The notes: generated by a model from the sequence alone, not told the origin. Shown: positions 25,371 through 40,370, numbered from the stretch's first letter. The stretch: DNA of 64,000 nt from Anthostomella pinea (GCA_963556695.1 CAUWAG010000011.1:558001-622000); one strand, 5' to 3'. Program-made: numbers and translations.

Positions 25371-27713
25371 GCTTATTTGAAACCCTTTTTTAATAAGATA
25401 GTTTCGCGGTAGTGGTGAAAGGTTTAAAGGAAATCGAAAAGCATGTAAAAGCTAGTATAATAATTAATAGCTTTAAATATAAGATGAAAGTTTTTCATAA
25501 TAGTTTAATACTAGCCGGCAGGCCTTCATTTCTGAATCTAAGGTTATTATCGTTAGGAAGGTAATTAACCTCAACGTGAAAAAAAGCTTAAAAGTATTTT
25601 TATGATAAGCTACCTTTTTCGCGCAGGTTACCCCCGGTAAGATAATAAGGATTTAGTTTCAAACAAAAGTTTGCCAAAAAAAAAATCTATATGTTGATAA
25701 TCGTTTCCAAACTATAAGAATAAGCGTTAATTCAAAGTAATATATATGTCATTCGGGCTTTAATCAAAGGCTTATTATTTCGAGTTGTAATAGTATTATA
25801 CTTGTTTTAGATATATATATAAGATTATACTAGCCCGTTATTAAGCTTTTTTTATTTTGAATCAAAGTAATAAAGGACTTGATTTTAAACGGCTCTTATA
25901 ATAACATAGATATTTTTTTAAAGTAATAGCTCATCATTTGTTAAGGTTTGTTAAATAAATATATACGATACAGGTAAAGAATTTAAGTATTTGAAAAGTA
26001 AATAGGACATGATCAATTTTCTAATAATATTTATATATAAAAACAAATCTTAGAATTAGGTCCTATTACCATTTTAAAGTAAAGTCGATTTACGTTTTAA
26101 AGACGGGTAAGGCACTAGCGACTTTTTCCAAAAAAAAGTCATTTTAATGTTTCGTAAATAACATTATTCGAAGAGCATTCCGTTCGTTAGAAATAAAAGA
26201 CCGTATTAATTATACTGATGTAAATGATTTCTATTCAAGAGTTTTGTTAAGGGCCGAAGTTCGCTTTATTTCAGTTAAACAAGCAAATTATAGTTAATAA
26301 TAAAATAAGGTTTTAGTTATATGTAAATGTTTTTAAATTTGTTACGTTTTAACAGTATTCCGTTTATAACCTTTATCATTTGAACTTTAGGATGTTAATA
26401 ATTCGCTAATAAATATTTTCTCGCTTTGTTTTAGCGATTAATAATTTATTAATAAGCGTCATGAACAAATTTTGAGTATAATTAAAAGCTATTACGAAAG
26501 TTTTTTCTGAGTAAATATAAAGGAAGGCGTTGACAAGTAAACAGTTAAAAGGAAAAGAAAAGGTTAAGGCTTTAAGGTTAGAGGTAAACTAAAATAAAAA
26601 GTTACGTTATAATAAAAAGTAGTTTTAATAATATATAAGTTTAAAGGTTGATAGCTTATAAGAATGAAATAGACGGGTAAAGAGGTCCCGGGGTTATAGA
26701 GAGATAAATAATTTTAAAAAGCGTTATAATTAAAGAATAAAGTAAATAAAAAAAGATAACATAAGCTTCAATGATTAATAATTAATAATTAATAATTAAT
26801 CGAATTTTTTCCCAAGGAATAAATATCTCTTAGTATAAGTAGTTAAAAGTTGAAGTTGGAAATAATATAACAAACACCTTTCTGCCGAATAAAAACAACC
26901 GAATCGATTCAACGTTGATACGCTCGTGAAGTATTTATACTTTCCCTTTATTGACGCCTTTTGTAAGATACTTAACTACATTTATAGCAGTTAAAATTAA
27001 TGTTAGCTCTGTAAATATTTAAGATACGTTAAGGCTTCTTTGAGGCAAGCTTTTTTCATTTTAAAGTTACATCATGTTTCTTCTTTTTTTACTTTTATAT
27101 TCCTATGCGAAACTTTTACCGTGCTTATTAATCTTTTATGTTACCTCTACCGTTTTTAATCTTTTAAAATTGACTATATTCCCTTATTATTATATTCGTA
27201 GGCTTTTCGTATACTATACGTCGTACTCGTAGCTTTTATTGTTATAGTACAACCTTTAAAGCTTTTAAATCTCCCTTTTAAAACCTTATTAAAAGGCTTA
27301 ATAGCTTTCAGTTTAATTTAACAAAAAAGTGTTTAAAAATACTGTATAACTCGTATAAAATCGCTTTTAATAGCGAAGGCGATGATTAATCAACATTTTA
27401 GAGGAGGCTTAAACGAATAGATAACAATACAAAAAAACCGCTATTTCTACTAAATTGAGGAAGTATTCGTTCGCGTTTAATTTAAAAAAAAATTTTTAAC
27501 TTGTAATATAACCATGTCGTCACGACTTTTTATTTTAAAGTTACACATTATAGCCAGCTTTGAAAAGATATAATCAAAAACTAATATTTAAATAGACCTT
27601 TAAACTTTTTTTAAGTACATTTGTTTAGCCTAGTCGTTAAGTTAGGCTTATTTAACCTTTTTTGAATAACCGGTCAAAATTTATACTCAAGTTTTTAACG
27701 TCGCTTTTTTTGA
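25371..27713. other. AT-rich RIP-degraded desert, no gene
   Basis: No coding signal. Around 26.52-26.75 kb the plus strand is strongly purine-rich (AAAGGAAAAGAAAAGG-like). A short TTAATAA run lies near 26775. Nothing else noted. Confidence 0.7.
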
Positions 27714-27718
27714 AAAAT

Positions 27719-27874
27719 TGTGACGGAACGCTCACCATAACCACTATGACACGGCTGTTCCTCCCGAAAGGATGTCGAATATCAAGGATGGCAGCTTGAC
27801 ATTCACTGGTGGTACATGTACTCATGTCCGGGCCCAGGAATCACCACATGGGCTACCTGTACCAGACCATGACA
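27719..27874 (+). mobile_element. solo LTR-like element, family C
   Basis: A 156-bp island of normal composition beginning TGTGACGGAACG and ending GACCATGACA. Flanking 5-mers AAAAT and ATAAT differ at one position, fitting an aged target-site duplication. No second copy in the window; it is shorter than the other LTR relics and might carry an internal deletion. Confidence 0.65.
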
Positions 27875-30800
27875 ATAATAATATAAATATAATAGGTATA
27901 AATCCTGTGGTTAATTAGGTTATTTATATAATGTTTTATTGTAAAGCCTTTAATAACGAAAGCTTAATAAGCAATAGTAAATATAGCGCCTACTTAAACG
28001 CCTTATCTATTAATGAGATTGAGTCCGAATTTTACTTTAACTTTTCAAAGTTATTAAGTTAACGGCTTAATAAGTTTCAAATTTTAAAGTAACCCTTTTT
28101 ATTTTCAATCTCTGAATTTTCCTTTTTTAATAGCTTTATGCACTACTCAATCGCTAGTACGTATTCTGAAGGTGATAGTATAAGCTTATAAATATACGTT
28201 AGTGCTCTATCACGTTTTCTATTATGCTTAACTTGTAAGGTTTAAGTATAATTAACTAAATAAAAGTTTTTACGTGAATATAATTCGATGATCAGGTTAA
28301 TCCATTGGTTTTTAATTGTAAATATTTTAAAGTTATTAAAGTTTCAATAATATAAGGTCGAACTGTTAAAAAAGCCTCCGCATATTTTTAAAAAGCGGTT
28401 AACCTTTGAACTACAAAGATTCTTTATTATTATTAAAGTAACTAACGTATATATATATGTATATATATATGTTTTTTCAAGGTTTTGTTTTGTAATGAAT
28501 AACTGTATTAATCATTTATAACTTTAACAATAGCATTTCAAGTAGGTATAGCGAGGGTTAGTATTAATTATAAATAAAAGATTTATTAATTACAAAAAAC
28601 CTAACTTATTGGAACCGAAATTTAACAGCTTTTAGCTTTTTCAAATACTTTAAGATATCATATAATACTATTATATTAATAACTCTAAACAGTTTACAAC
28701 GTAGATTACGGCCAGTCCGTTTATATACGCGTTTAACGTTACATTGGTAGCTTTTAACAGTTAATTTTGCTATTTAAACATTTTTATACCGCTTTTTGAA
28801 TATACGTATTTTGATGATAATAAAGCTTTTCGGTCCGTAATATCTTATATACTAATGATTTTTTAAGTAAATAAAATAGTCTCGATTAAAAGAATACGAC
28901 GGCGGCTATGAACTAGCTGATATAAACTTATTATCACAGTTTTTAATTATACGGTCGGCTATAATAATAGTTAACAAGATGTTAACTTAGCCTTTTTGTA
29001 CCGTTAATATATTTTATTAATCCGTAAGTAATAAGTCGATATCTTCTTTTTACTAAGTCTTGAGTCTGAGCGTTATAATCTGCCTTATAATTAAGTTTAA
29101 AACTTAGTTTTTCCGAAGAAATTAGGTAATTTTGGCTTTATTTCTCAAATTACTATTATTTTGAATTTAAATAAGTATATAGGACAATACGTTTTATAAG
29201 AAATTTTTTGAATGTTTTGAACCTGAATTAATCCAAAAGCTTAGGCTTTAATATACTCGATAAGTCCATACCTTACTTTTATCTTAGCCTTATAATTAAA
29301 ATCGGTTTAAATATGATAAGTTTTTAAAACTCAAAACATTAGCGTATTATTTCATTTGATCTTTTAGTAACTTTCGTATCCGGCTTTATTAGTGGCCTTT
29401 GAATACTATTCAGAAGTATTATAGTATTAGCTATCAATTAGTATATTTCTTTTTATTAACAAAATACAGCTATTTGTTAATAAATAGATTCTCGGCTTTA
29501 ATAGCTCGGTTTTATATAATACTCTCGGGAAATTTTTGAACATCATTAAAATTTTTAATAACTTAACGCTAACTATACTTTCGTTTAAATTTAATTATAA
29601 TTAAAACTAAAAATATAAATGGGATTTTTTGAAAAGAAAGCCCTAACGTTTTAAGTAATTAAGTCATCAAGATCGATTTTTTCTAAAAAATAACTAAACA
29701 ATACTTTATGATTTTATAAACTGATAATCTTTAATTAAGTTGTAAAGATTTGAACATATTTAAAATATCCAAACGGAGTAGATCTTTAAATACGTCGGTT
29801 AACGATAAAGTACTTGAATTTAGATCTAACCTAAAACTAATATCGAGACTAATAAACGCGTTAAAATCGAAAAGATTAACGTTAGCCTCGATATACACGT
29901 GGGGATTCAATAATGAAATACGTAATTTAAGACTATGATGTTAGAAGGTTTATAATATTCTTTTATCAATAATAAGGCTTTTGATATATAGTAAAACTTA
30001 CTCGTTAAAGGTAGTAAGAAAGATTAAAAAAGTTTATATATTATGTATTTTATTTATTTGCTTTTATTAAGTAACTGTTACATAAAGAATAGGAAATCTT
30101 AACGTGGGATAAGCTTATGTAACCATAAGGATTAGTTTGATTATCTCTGTTAGATTTATATTAAAAAGGTATATCTGCTTAACTAAGATTTCATATTTTG
30201 AAGGATTTATATATATAAGTTCAAAAGGACCGTAAAGGAGGTCGTTCAAATTTATATTAAAGGGTTATTCACTTGCAGTCTTTTTAAGTTCATATAGTTA
30301 TAGCTTATAAGGTTAAATAATTTATCGCTATTTATTCCAAAATCTAGTCAGCTAGTTATCGGGACTGAAGGTTTTATAAAGTGAATAACGACGTTTTAAT
30401 TCGAAAATTAACTTAAACCAGACATATAAATTAAGTAGTTTTTGTCAAATTCATAATGCTGTGTTTTTATTTCCTGCGGTGCCGGTAAAGCTTTTTAGGT
30501 TTAAAAATTAAAGACGAGCTTTTAGGTAAGTTTACGAATCTTTGATATTAGCTTAACGTGATTATTTATTCAGTAAATAATTAACTAAGTAGTTTTACGG
30601 ATTTGAAACTTTAGTTCACTATTAACGTTTATTTAATTATAAGCTTTTTATAACAAGTTAGGATGAGTTTTGGTTGAAGGAGCGAAAAACGTACGTTATC
30701 GTATAAAATTAAGCCGCCTTTTAAAAAAGGCTTTAATAGTATTGCTTCAAGGTATCGGTAATAATGCCATAAAAGCGTAAGTACAACGTCGTTATAAGAA

Positions 30801-33800
30801 GATTAACATTTTCTGTTTTATTATAATAAGGGTATTTAGGTTAATAAGTTAAAAAGATAACCTTACAAGTAAAACTTTGCCGTAAGCGATTGTTCAAAAA
30901 TTACAGGCCGGATAAGATAGGTCACCTTTGGAGGTTACAGATATTAAAGCAAGTAAAAAGTAATACGCTGTAAAATTTATTAAACTTTAATTATTATTAT
31001 CGTTTTTCCTTTTAACGTTTGAATCGGAGTTAAAGTTTTTTTCAAGTCTGGTTTCAACATGGAAAAGTTTATGAACTATTTATTTAAACTCCTTAGTCAA
31101 TAATTTACATAGAAGAAAATCTAAAATATTTTCAGTAAGGCGGTATTTTAATATCAATAGAACTTCATAGCGGAAAGCGGTCGAGGTCATTTTATTTTAG
31201 GTATATATTTATATGTTTTAAAACAGATTTTCATGTTAAAGATTATTTGCGTTTTTAGCTCTCCGGTTAAATTAATTCTAGTTAACGAAAAGTATGTAGT
31301 TATTACTTATATCCGTTCTAAAGTCGTAATTATTAATTCATACTACCTGTTTCAAGTTTATTTTAAATATGTATCGTAAGTAAAGAATATGCTATTTATA
31401 GCTATTTTTATACGTATCGATAAAATATAAAGGTTTTCCCCCCGTTTATTAGTTGACTGACGATAGGGTTTAAAAACGATAACATTATAGAGATAACCAT
31501 ATATACGATATATATTATAATAATTAAATAAGTAGTTCCTAATATAGCGTTAGGAACATTTTAAAGTCAAGATATCGTAAAGGTATTAAAAGTTTTAACT
31601 TAAAGTATGTTCCTTAAGTTATCAAATTTAGTCCTATTTAAATCGTTTAAAATAAGTAAACAGAAAGATTAATTTAATTCTGGTGAAAATGTTGTTAAAT
31701 TAGCGTCGAATGGTTTATCCAATTTATGAAATAAGCTTTATTTTGTTCAGCTCGTATTTATTAAAGTATTGTTGTTTAGTTAGCTGTTGAATCTCAAAGC
31801 GTTAAGTTATTATTTTTTCAAATCACCATTGTAGTTATTAACTTCTTTAAACTTTATTTTTATGGGAGTCCTTTTTTTCCGTATTTAACGTTGTTACTTT
31901 TATCGGTGCTTACGTTAAAGTTAAGAAATTTACCGCCCGTAATATCCTTGTAACTTTAGTTAGTACTATATTCAATATTAAACTTTTTATTAACGAAATG
32001 TTTTTCACTAATCTAGTTAGATGATATATCTTTTTAAATTGTGATGTATATTGGCTTTCTTAGTTAATAATTATATATGCATATATTATCACTTTTAGTT
32101 TTAACCGTAAAAAACTTCTTTCTAAGCGGCTGTTTTATGAACATAGTATGCTTATTATATTTACACTTAATTGTTGAAAGGTCTAAGTTTTGGTTTTTGA
32201 CAACTTTTTTGTTAAAGCGCGGGTATTTAAACGTTTTATCGACGTCTCAATATCTCGGGTAAAAGTTGTTCAGTCTAAAATATTTTTGATTCAAGGATAG
32301 GAAGGAAAGACTTATAAAGTTAATATAAAAATTTAATGTTGCATTTTTAAAAAATTAAAACATCAATAATCTAGCTGTTGAACGCTTAATTGCCGTTTTC
32401 TCCTTTTTCAAAAACTAGCGAAACAAACGCGTTTTTAGAATTTTAATGGCATTTAAAACACTGGGGAAGATTTGTAAAAAAGGGGTATTAACGACTTTCT
32501 ATATATGCTTGTTTATATAGTATCCGTTTGAGTTATGAATTAAGTTAAAGGTATCTTGTTAAATTGTTTAGTTTGAGTTTTCAAAAACTTTTGAGTTACT
32601 TATTTATATAATTAAACTTTTAATAAGTTAGGTACAAGAAGGAGGTAAAACCTAGGTTTTATACACTCAAATCGTAGGCTTTTTTAACGATTTTTACAGG
32701 GATTATATCGTTGATATTGTCGTCAAGGTTTTTCAAAAAGCAAAAAAACTGGTTTAATTTGTTAAAAAATCGAAGTTCACCTATATACTTTTTGTTGATA
32801 TACTAGTTAATATTGTAATTAATAGAACTGAAAACTTTTTTGATACACCGGTGTAGGTTATTTAAGAGCTTATTAAGCATTGTATCGTTTAAAAAATAAT
32901 TAAACTGATAGCAATATATATTTAGCGATTTAGTTAGTTTATATTAGGTAAGTTGGTAACATTTTTAAAGAGTAAAAACCGTTTGTGTTTATCTTGTTAA
33001 TGTTTGAAAAGATGAGTCTAACGACTCAAGGAGTTTTTAATAATTAAAATGTTAAAAATGTTATAAGCCTCCGGGTAATTTAATGTAATTTCAAAATCTT
33101 AGCGTGGTTTAATTAGAAAAAAATGTTCTAAATTCTTTCTTCTTTTTATAAGTAATAAATAAATATTGTTTTTAAAAATTAAAGTTTACGTTAGTTCTTT
33201 TCTAAGTACGTTGTTAAAGCCTTAAAAACAATGGCTAAAAGTGTAAATATTGGCGTTGAAAGGCAGTATTCAACTATAGGTTATGAGTTGAAAAGTTTTC
33301 AAGGCTATCAGCGGATGCCGCTTGTTTTTGACGGAATTAATAAGAAGATTTTATAATTAGGGATAGCGATAAAGTTATTTTTTATAAGTACACTTTCATC
33401 ATCTTATTGTTTTTGTTATAAGTATTTGCAAAGAAATTAGGTTCAAAAGGTTCTAAAAATATGTTTTGGTTTTTTAATAATTTGATTAATTGTTTTATAA
33501 AAATAGTTAGTTAGATTTAAGTAGTGTTAGAAATGTTTTATAGGAGTGACTTCTTTTAGCTAGTTAAAGTAATTAGTAAATTCCTTAACGAAAATTCACT
33601 TTTTGATAAAGTAAGTTGTTGTAAGCTTTTTAAGGCTTATGTTAATAGTTTTAATACTTCACGTAATCGCTTTACTTTATAAAACTATATCATAAACTCG
33701 GTTGATAACCTTTTAACTATTTGACTTCTTATACAGCTTTATAACGTTCGTTATAACACTTTTTACATTAAGTAAAAAAAGACTTCAATACTGTTTTTAT

Positions 33801-34260
33801 TAATAAAAATTAGTAAACTTCTTGGTTTTCATTTACATCTTATTTTGAATACGCCATTGTTTTTAAAAATCAAGCTTTTAAGAAGGTCGGTTCAAATAAG
33901 TTAGTCAACGGCTAAATTAATAGGGCTGTTAAGTAGTTAGCTTAACCTTAAAGTATTAGTATTATTAGTATTATTAACGTCATTAATACTGTTAGAGTTA
34001 TTAATATTAGTTTTACTACGGCAGAAAGATTTTTAGTTAAGATTTTGAACATAATATTGTTTTATGTAATTCGTGATAAGCTTTATATTAAAAGTTTAGA
34101 TTTGTATTTTGTATTTTTAATACTTATATAAGCGTTGATCCGATAATAAGCTGGTTTTTGGCTTTAAAATTTTCGATCAATCGCTTCACATTAAAGATGT
34201 ATTTAATGAATATGTTGTTATTTAAGCTACTTGAATAATCCTACTTGTTTACGTCGTTAA

Positions 34261-34280
34261 TATATATATATATATATATA
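34261..34280. repeat. TA dinucleotide microsatellite
   Basis: Ten uninterrupted TA units. Confidence 0.9.
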
Positions 34281-36851
34281 ACTTTTTTTGTTTTAAAGTA
34301 ATATGTATTAAAATGAATATGTTTAATATGTCCAGTTTTTGATGACAATATTAACGTTCAAAATTACCTCGCTTTTAGTTAAAACTCCCGTATAAATTTT
34401 GGGTTTAAAGGTATTAATTACTTGAAATAACCTAATTTAAAAGAGGTCGTTTTAAGTATTTGAAGTAGTCATATTTGTTAAAATGAAGTCGGGAATACTA
34501 GCATAATGAATTTGAAATTTGCCTTCATCAGGCTTGAAGAGTATTTCGTTCAAACTTTTATAGTCATTGAATCGTTTGAAATAAAGTTACGAATATAATT
34601 TAAAGCTATTTTAACCTTTTCTAGAGATCTTGCAACTTTTGTTTTATTAAGCCTTTTGTTCCTTCGTAAAAATCGGTTTGGAAGATATCGTAATTGCAAT
34701 AATCAAATAAATAAACGCTAAAAAGGGTAAAAAAAGGATTTTGAAGTAACTTAGGCCTGACGTTTAGCTTAGATTACTTATATACGAGCTTAATTTCTCG
34801 GTTGTTTGACTTACAGGGCCTTGAGTTCGAGAAGCGTTCAAGTGATATGTAAAGTTAAATTACTATAGTTTGATATTAATATAACGTTACTTCATAGAAC
34901 TTAAACAATATTTCCCCATTATAAAGTCTTCAAATGTTTAAATCATGTTTAAATAAACACAGTAAAGGGAATTACTGTTAATTTTGGGCTTAAAGATCCC
35001 GTTATATTTGGAATTGAAGAGAGAGAGAAAAAACCGGCTTAAGAAATGGGTTAAAATAGCTTTATCGTTATTTAAAATTCTTAAACCTTAATATCTTAGC
35101 TTTCTATGAAGTTAAATACTTTATAAAGTATACTAAACCGATTTTATACTTTGATGTTTTTTAAGACATCCCCTCCAGGTTCAAACTATTAAACGTTTCT
35201 AAATCCAAAGTTGCGCTTAAAGTTATCTTTAAGTTAAATTTAAATTTTATAATTTCGGGTAAAAAAGCGGATAGATATAACATTAAGACGATTTATTGAT
35301 ACTTTGAGAATTAACTTCTTATATATTTCAATCATTAACAAACTACTATTAAATAGAGAAATGATGGATAGTTATAATTTAATACATAACATCGATACTT
35401 TCTGGTTAATACTATCTATAAGAGTTTAAGTTTAAGAAAGTTAATTGTCAGATTATTATAAGTCTAAGGATAGCAGTTTGAAGGATTAATTAAACGCCAG
35501 GTAAAGTTATAGCTTTGACAAAAACACCTAGTTTATTTATATTAACCAGCTTACCGCGAAGGTCGCGGAACTTTTAGAGATAAATTTGTTAACCGAAAAT
35601 ATATTCGAATTAAGAAATACCGTATATTAAAATATGACCATTAAATTTTTAATGGCTTAATAAAAGAAAAGGTGATATTTTTAATTTGACAGCTATAATT
35701 GTTCTAAAATAAAAAGATAAGTGAACGCGTAATTAATAACGAATAGTTTTATGTTATTTCATAAAATAGGAAATCGCTTTAATTGGGGTATAAAAAACTT
35801 AAGTAGCTTTTCAAAAACCTAATAAGGCAATATATGCTACGAAAAAAACAAAGATTGATATAGATTTAATAGTCCTAATTGTACTAATAAACTAGAAGTT
35901 TAATAAATAACCTAAGAGAAACTTTTTTCCCAACGGAAAACGGCAACTTTATACGAAATTGTCTTAATTTATATAAGAGTCAATTTTTTCTATCTTTATA
36001 ACGGCTTCTTTAGTTTTGGTTAAAAAAACGTCTTGCCTTTTATCTCGAAACAAGATAAAGATTCAGTAAGTATTCTATTAATAATGTTTTCTCTTAATTA
36101 ATTAATTATTTAAAATAATAGTAAAGCGGTTATTAAAAGTTTAAGTTCTTATTATCAAGGTTTTAATTTAAGGCTGATACATGTCGTTAATATGGAAGTA
36201 AACGGCATAATATTACGGTTATTGTGCTTAACGATATGTTGTCGTTTAATATTAACTCGTTATTTTATATCTTGATAGCTTTTCAAACCTGAATCTTGGA
36301 ATCGAAATAGACTTACATTTTAATTAATAATTTTAGTAAATTAAAATCTGGGTCTTAATTACGACCTGTTATAACCACTTGTGACTTAACTAACCGATTA
36401 TTTTAAATTCGGTTCATAATATAGTAATATGAGTTTTTTACGTTAAGAGAGTAATAAGTTACTTTATATATTATAGGTATAATCGAACGATATTAGTAGA
36501 AATGGGTTTGTTCATTTTACGGAAACATTTTGTAAGAAATAACGAATTCGTAAGAGATAATTTTGCTAACGTGTTGAGTTATTAACGTTATGTTAACTTC
36601 CGTTTTAAGCTAGTAGATATTAAGCTCGCGATTTTATAAACTTTTCAGGTATCTTTAATCACTTACTTTTAATATAAAATCAGTTTTAAAGCCTTTAATT
36701 TCATAATTTTGAATCTTTAAAAAAAGAGAAATGATTAATTAAAACTTACACTTTCGTTTATGATAAATATCAGGCTTTTAAGAGTATGATCCGCCTTATT
36801 GAAAAAGCTATAGATTTCGCTTATTTATAAAAGCTATATAAATTGAAGTAA

Positions 36852-37092
36852 AGTATTAATGTAATCAATACCTATTTGTAATTAAAAGGACATCTAGCTT
36901 ATATAAATAACTTTTAACGTACGGATATATAAGGAGAAGTAATTGATTTAGTTATTTAAACCTTATAATAGGGTTTAAAAATGTCGGATATTGAGTGGGA
37001 TGGGGTATATTTGAAAGGAGTGCCTAGTAGTTTAAAAACTAGACTATACATAGTTAATAGGCTGGATTGGGTGGGATGAGGACCCTGCCTTA
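36852..37092 (+). repeat. RIP-diverged dispersed repeat, copy 2
   Basis: Partner of 24393-24630. Its 3' half is clearly less degraded, with a G-rich stretch (GAGTGGGATGGGGTATA, GGATTGGGTGGGATGAGGAC), so this copy preserves more of the ancestral sequence. No TG...CA or inverted termini are visible at the edges of similarity, so the element type is unknown. Confidence 0.7.
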
Positions 37093-39850
37093 GCGTATTA
37101 CTTTACTAACTTAATACTATCGGCCGCATAGTTTAATATGAATTCCCATATTATTATGTGATTAAATATTAATTTTGAATAAGTTCTTAATAAATTTAGA
37201 TTTAAAGCCGAGAAATACTATTTAAGAGAAGGCTACTTTTTATGTTCAAAACTTATGTTATAAACTTACATTTTTTTAGCGATTAACAAATTATGTATTT
37301 ATGTTCAATTGGTTATCAAGCTTTACGCTACTTCATAAGTTTCCCTTAGTTAATTAATCATTTGGTAGCCTTATTTTGATGTTTTTCCTTGTTTTTAATC
37401 GCGGTTTTCATAGTTTGTCCAGCGTATGTTTTATAATGTTTAAATCTTATTTATATAAAAAACGCGCTTATCTTTCAAATGCTTTATTTATAACGGACTT
37501 AATAAAATAACGTATAAAAGGTAATCGTAAGTGAACGACCGGATTTTAAGAAGCGCGAATAATTCAAAGGTTAATTAAAGATGGAAATAATTTACAGCTA
37601 TTATAATGGAATCATTTAAGGTGTGGAGCTTTAAAGGCGAGATGAAAGCTAGCGCGGTAGAACAACATATATCTAAACATATAACTGTGGTAAAATAAGA
37701 AAATTACTTAAATGCAAATAAACCATAATTAAAAATAAAACTAAAAAATAACTTTTAAAATTATAGTTTATAAGTAAGTAAGCGTACGTGAAAAACACAT
37801 TTGATGGAAAACGCGAAAAGCATAGCTCTTTTTAATACATAAATCCGTTATTAAAATTTTAGGCTCATTTCTCGTAATAAAATACCGGCTTAAAATCGTT
37901 AACTACTTACTAACAATATACGGTGATAACGCTCTTACTTCTTTAAAAAGCTTAATGTTTACATATATATATAATTAGATTGATACATTTTAATATATAA
38001 ACTTATGAAACAGGGGTTTTTTAAGACACATAGGTATTAAACCTTTATAATGTAAAATTAGAAACATTTTTATCGCTTCTTATCGTAACGACCCTTATAT
38101 AATAAAATTCAGCTTATTTCAAGCCTATTATAATTCTACTTTTTTTTAAACCGATTTTTTAAAATTGTTTAAATGTTAAATAGTGGTGGAAAGACAGGCT
38201 TAATAACTATCTTTTAAAACCTAAATATTTTTGATTATATAACTTTAGTATATCCGTCGATCAAAATACTAGTTTTTAATTTAAACCCATATGTTTAATA
38301 TTAATATTCAATAAAACCGGACTATATTTCTTAAATTAGGGTATATTATAATATAACGTACACATATAAGCTTATTTATTATAATATACTATACTTATAA
38401 GGGGTTCAAGGTATAAATCCACGTCGCCGATTAGAACTACACTCAATTGCCATAAAAACAACCGCTTTCCATATCCGTTTTTAAATATTTAATGTCGCTT
38501 CATTTCTTTTAATTCTTTAAACAACGCCCTTTTATTTTGACTAATTTACTAGTATGTATGTAACTCTAGCTTTAAAACTATCCTTAAAATAAAATAAAAT
38601 ATTTAATAGTTCTTAATTTATATAAAAGAGTTTATAAGCTCTTTTCAGGCTTTTACTCTTTATGTTAAACCTAACTTTCTGTCGTTTTTATTAAAATTCG
38701 CATACATTTACTTAAAATGTTTGTTATTTAGCCCTTTGTCTTTAAATTCTTAATATTTATTTTAATCTTTAACTATGTATTTCCTTTTTTCCTGAAGCCA
38801 TCATAAGTTTTTGGTCATATATATATATAACAATACCTTAATCTACTGAATATACCAAGTAATTAATTAAATCGAAAATCTTGTTAAAGCTAAAGAAGAT
38901 CCGTATTTATAAAAGGAAAACTTAAATGGTTTACTTTAAACTTAGTTGATTCTTTGGTAGCTTTTATAATATATTTGATAATATTTATATAAATAAACGA
39001 AACGTTATAATTATTATCTTTCGATGGAACTATATCTTTCGATGAAACTGTAAAGTTAAAAGCGTTTTTTGAAGGCCGATAGATAACACATTATTAGCGC
39101 TAATAAACGGCACCTCGTTCTTTAGCCTCAGAAAATTAAGAAACTTTCCACTTATATATAATATATCATAAATCAATAAGCCTGATAATAAGTAGAAGAA
39201 AAACAAAATATGATAAAGCACTAGTGCCTTAAACGAGACTTGAAAAAACATTGCGTGATTTAGTTATAAAATAATAATTGTAAAATTAATGCCGATTATT
39301 ATAAAGAGGTCATTGACCGTAATATTAACGGTAATAATGTCATTATTCATAAAAATGAAACCTATAAAGATATTACCGATATTAAGTATATTAATAGTAT
39401 AAGAACCAGTCGCAACAAGGTTTACTTTCTGGTTATCCTTTATCGAGTTCGCTTTTCACGCTTTTTTATAAATATTACGAAAGCGTTGTTTATGAGTATA
39501 ATGTCAGCGGCTTAAGCTTTTAACGCGTTTTTCGAAGGCTATTTTTTAATAATTCTTTTTTGTTTTTTTTGATTTATTTTTATTTTTATTGCCTATTCTA
39601 CCGCTTATTAGTAGCGGATGTCAAGTTCTTGTTAAATTCAATTCGTAAAACGGATATAAGGGGTAGAAAACGTATTTATTCTTATTATTATTATTGAATA
39701 ATTCGGCTCGAGTGTAGTTAATTGATACTTTATATTAATATTACATTACTTCATTTTAACTATGAAGATACTAGGTGTTAGTTGTTAAATATAGGAGTCA
39801 GATCGTAATTCGGTTCTATATTCAACTCGTATAAAAGGTACGGTTAAATT

Positions 39851-40280
39851 ATCGCTTTAAAACTAGATATTAAAAACGTTATAGCTCAATAAATAACGGC
39901 TAACGCTTTTCAAATGATAAAAAGTAATAGCTATAATTAGAACTATAAAACGAAGCCGAGATACTGGTTAGAGCTTAAAAGGTAAAATCAGAAGAGCGTC
40001 GCTATTAGAAAATTTTCAATTTTTAAAAAATGGTATTAACTTGGTTTATTACGTTTTCAGAAGCGGTAATTATAATAAGGGTTATAAAAACGAAGCCGAA
40101 GTAGCAGCTAGTACTTCATTAACAAGATTGTTTATAAAAGCCTCGCTATTGATTATTACCGGACGGGATAGCGCGTCATTTAGGTATAACTGATTAACTT
40201 TTATTTAAAAAAAACTCTTACCCCTATTTACTAACTATTAAAAGGTAGTAGTTATAATAAAGGCTGCGAAGACAGGGTTT
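39851..40280 (+). repeat. degraded tandem repeat, ~140-175-bp unit
   Basis: The block ATAAAACGAAGCCGA recurs at about 39946, 40086 and, more weakly (CTGCGAAGACAGG), 40264. It is preceded each time by GGTAATNATAATNAG-like sequence. A TCGCTATT-like block falls between them (39853, 40005, 40143). Three or four poorly conserved units; boundaries approximate. Confidence 0.45.
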
Positions 40281-40370
40281 AAAAACGTTTTTTATAGCGA
40301 AGATAATAATAATTACGTTATATTATATCTTGTTACGATATATACAATAAGCTATAAATACTTCAGTAAG

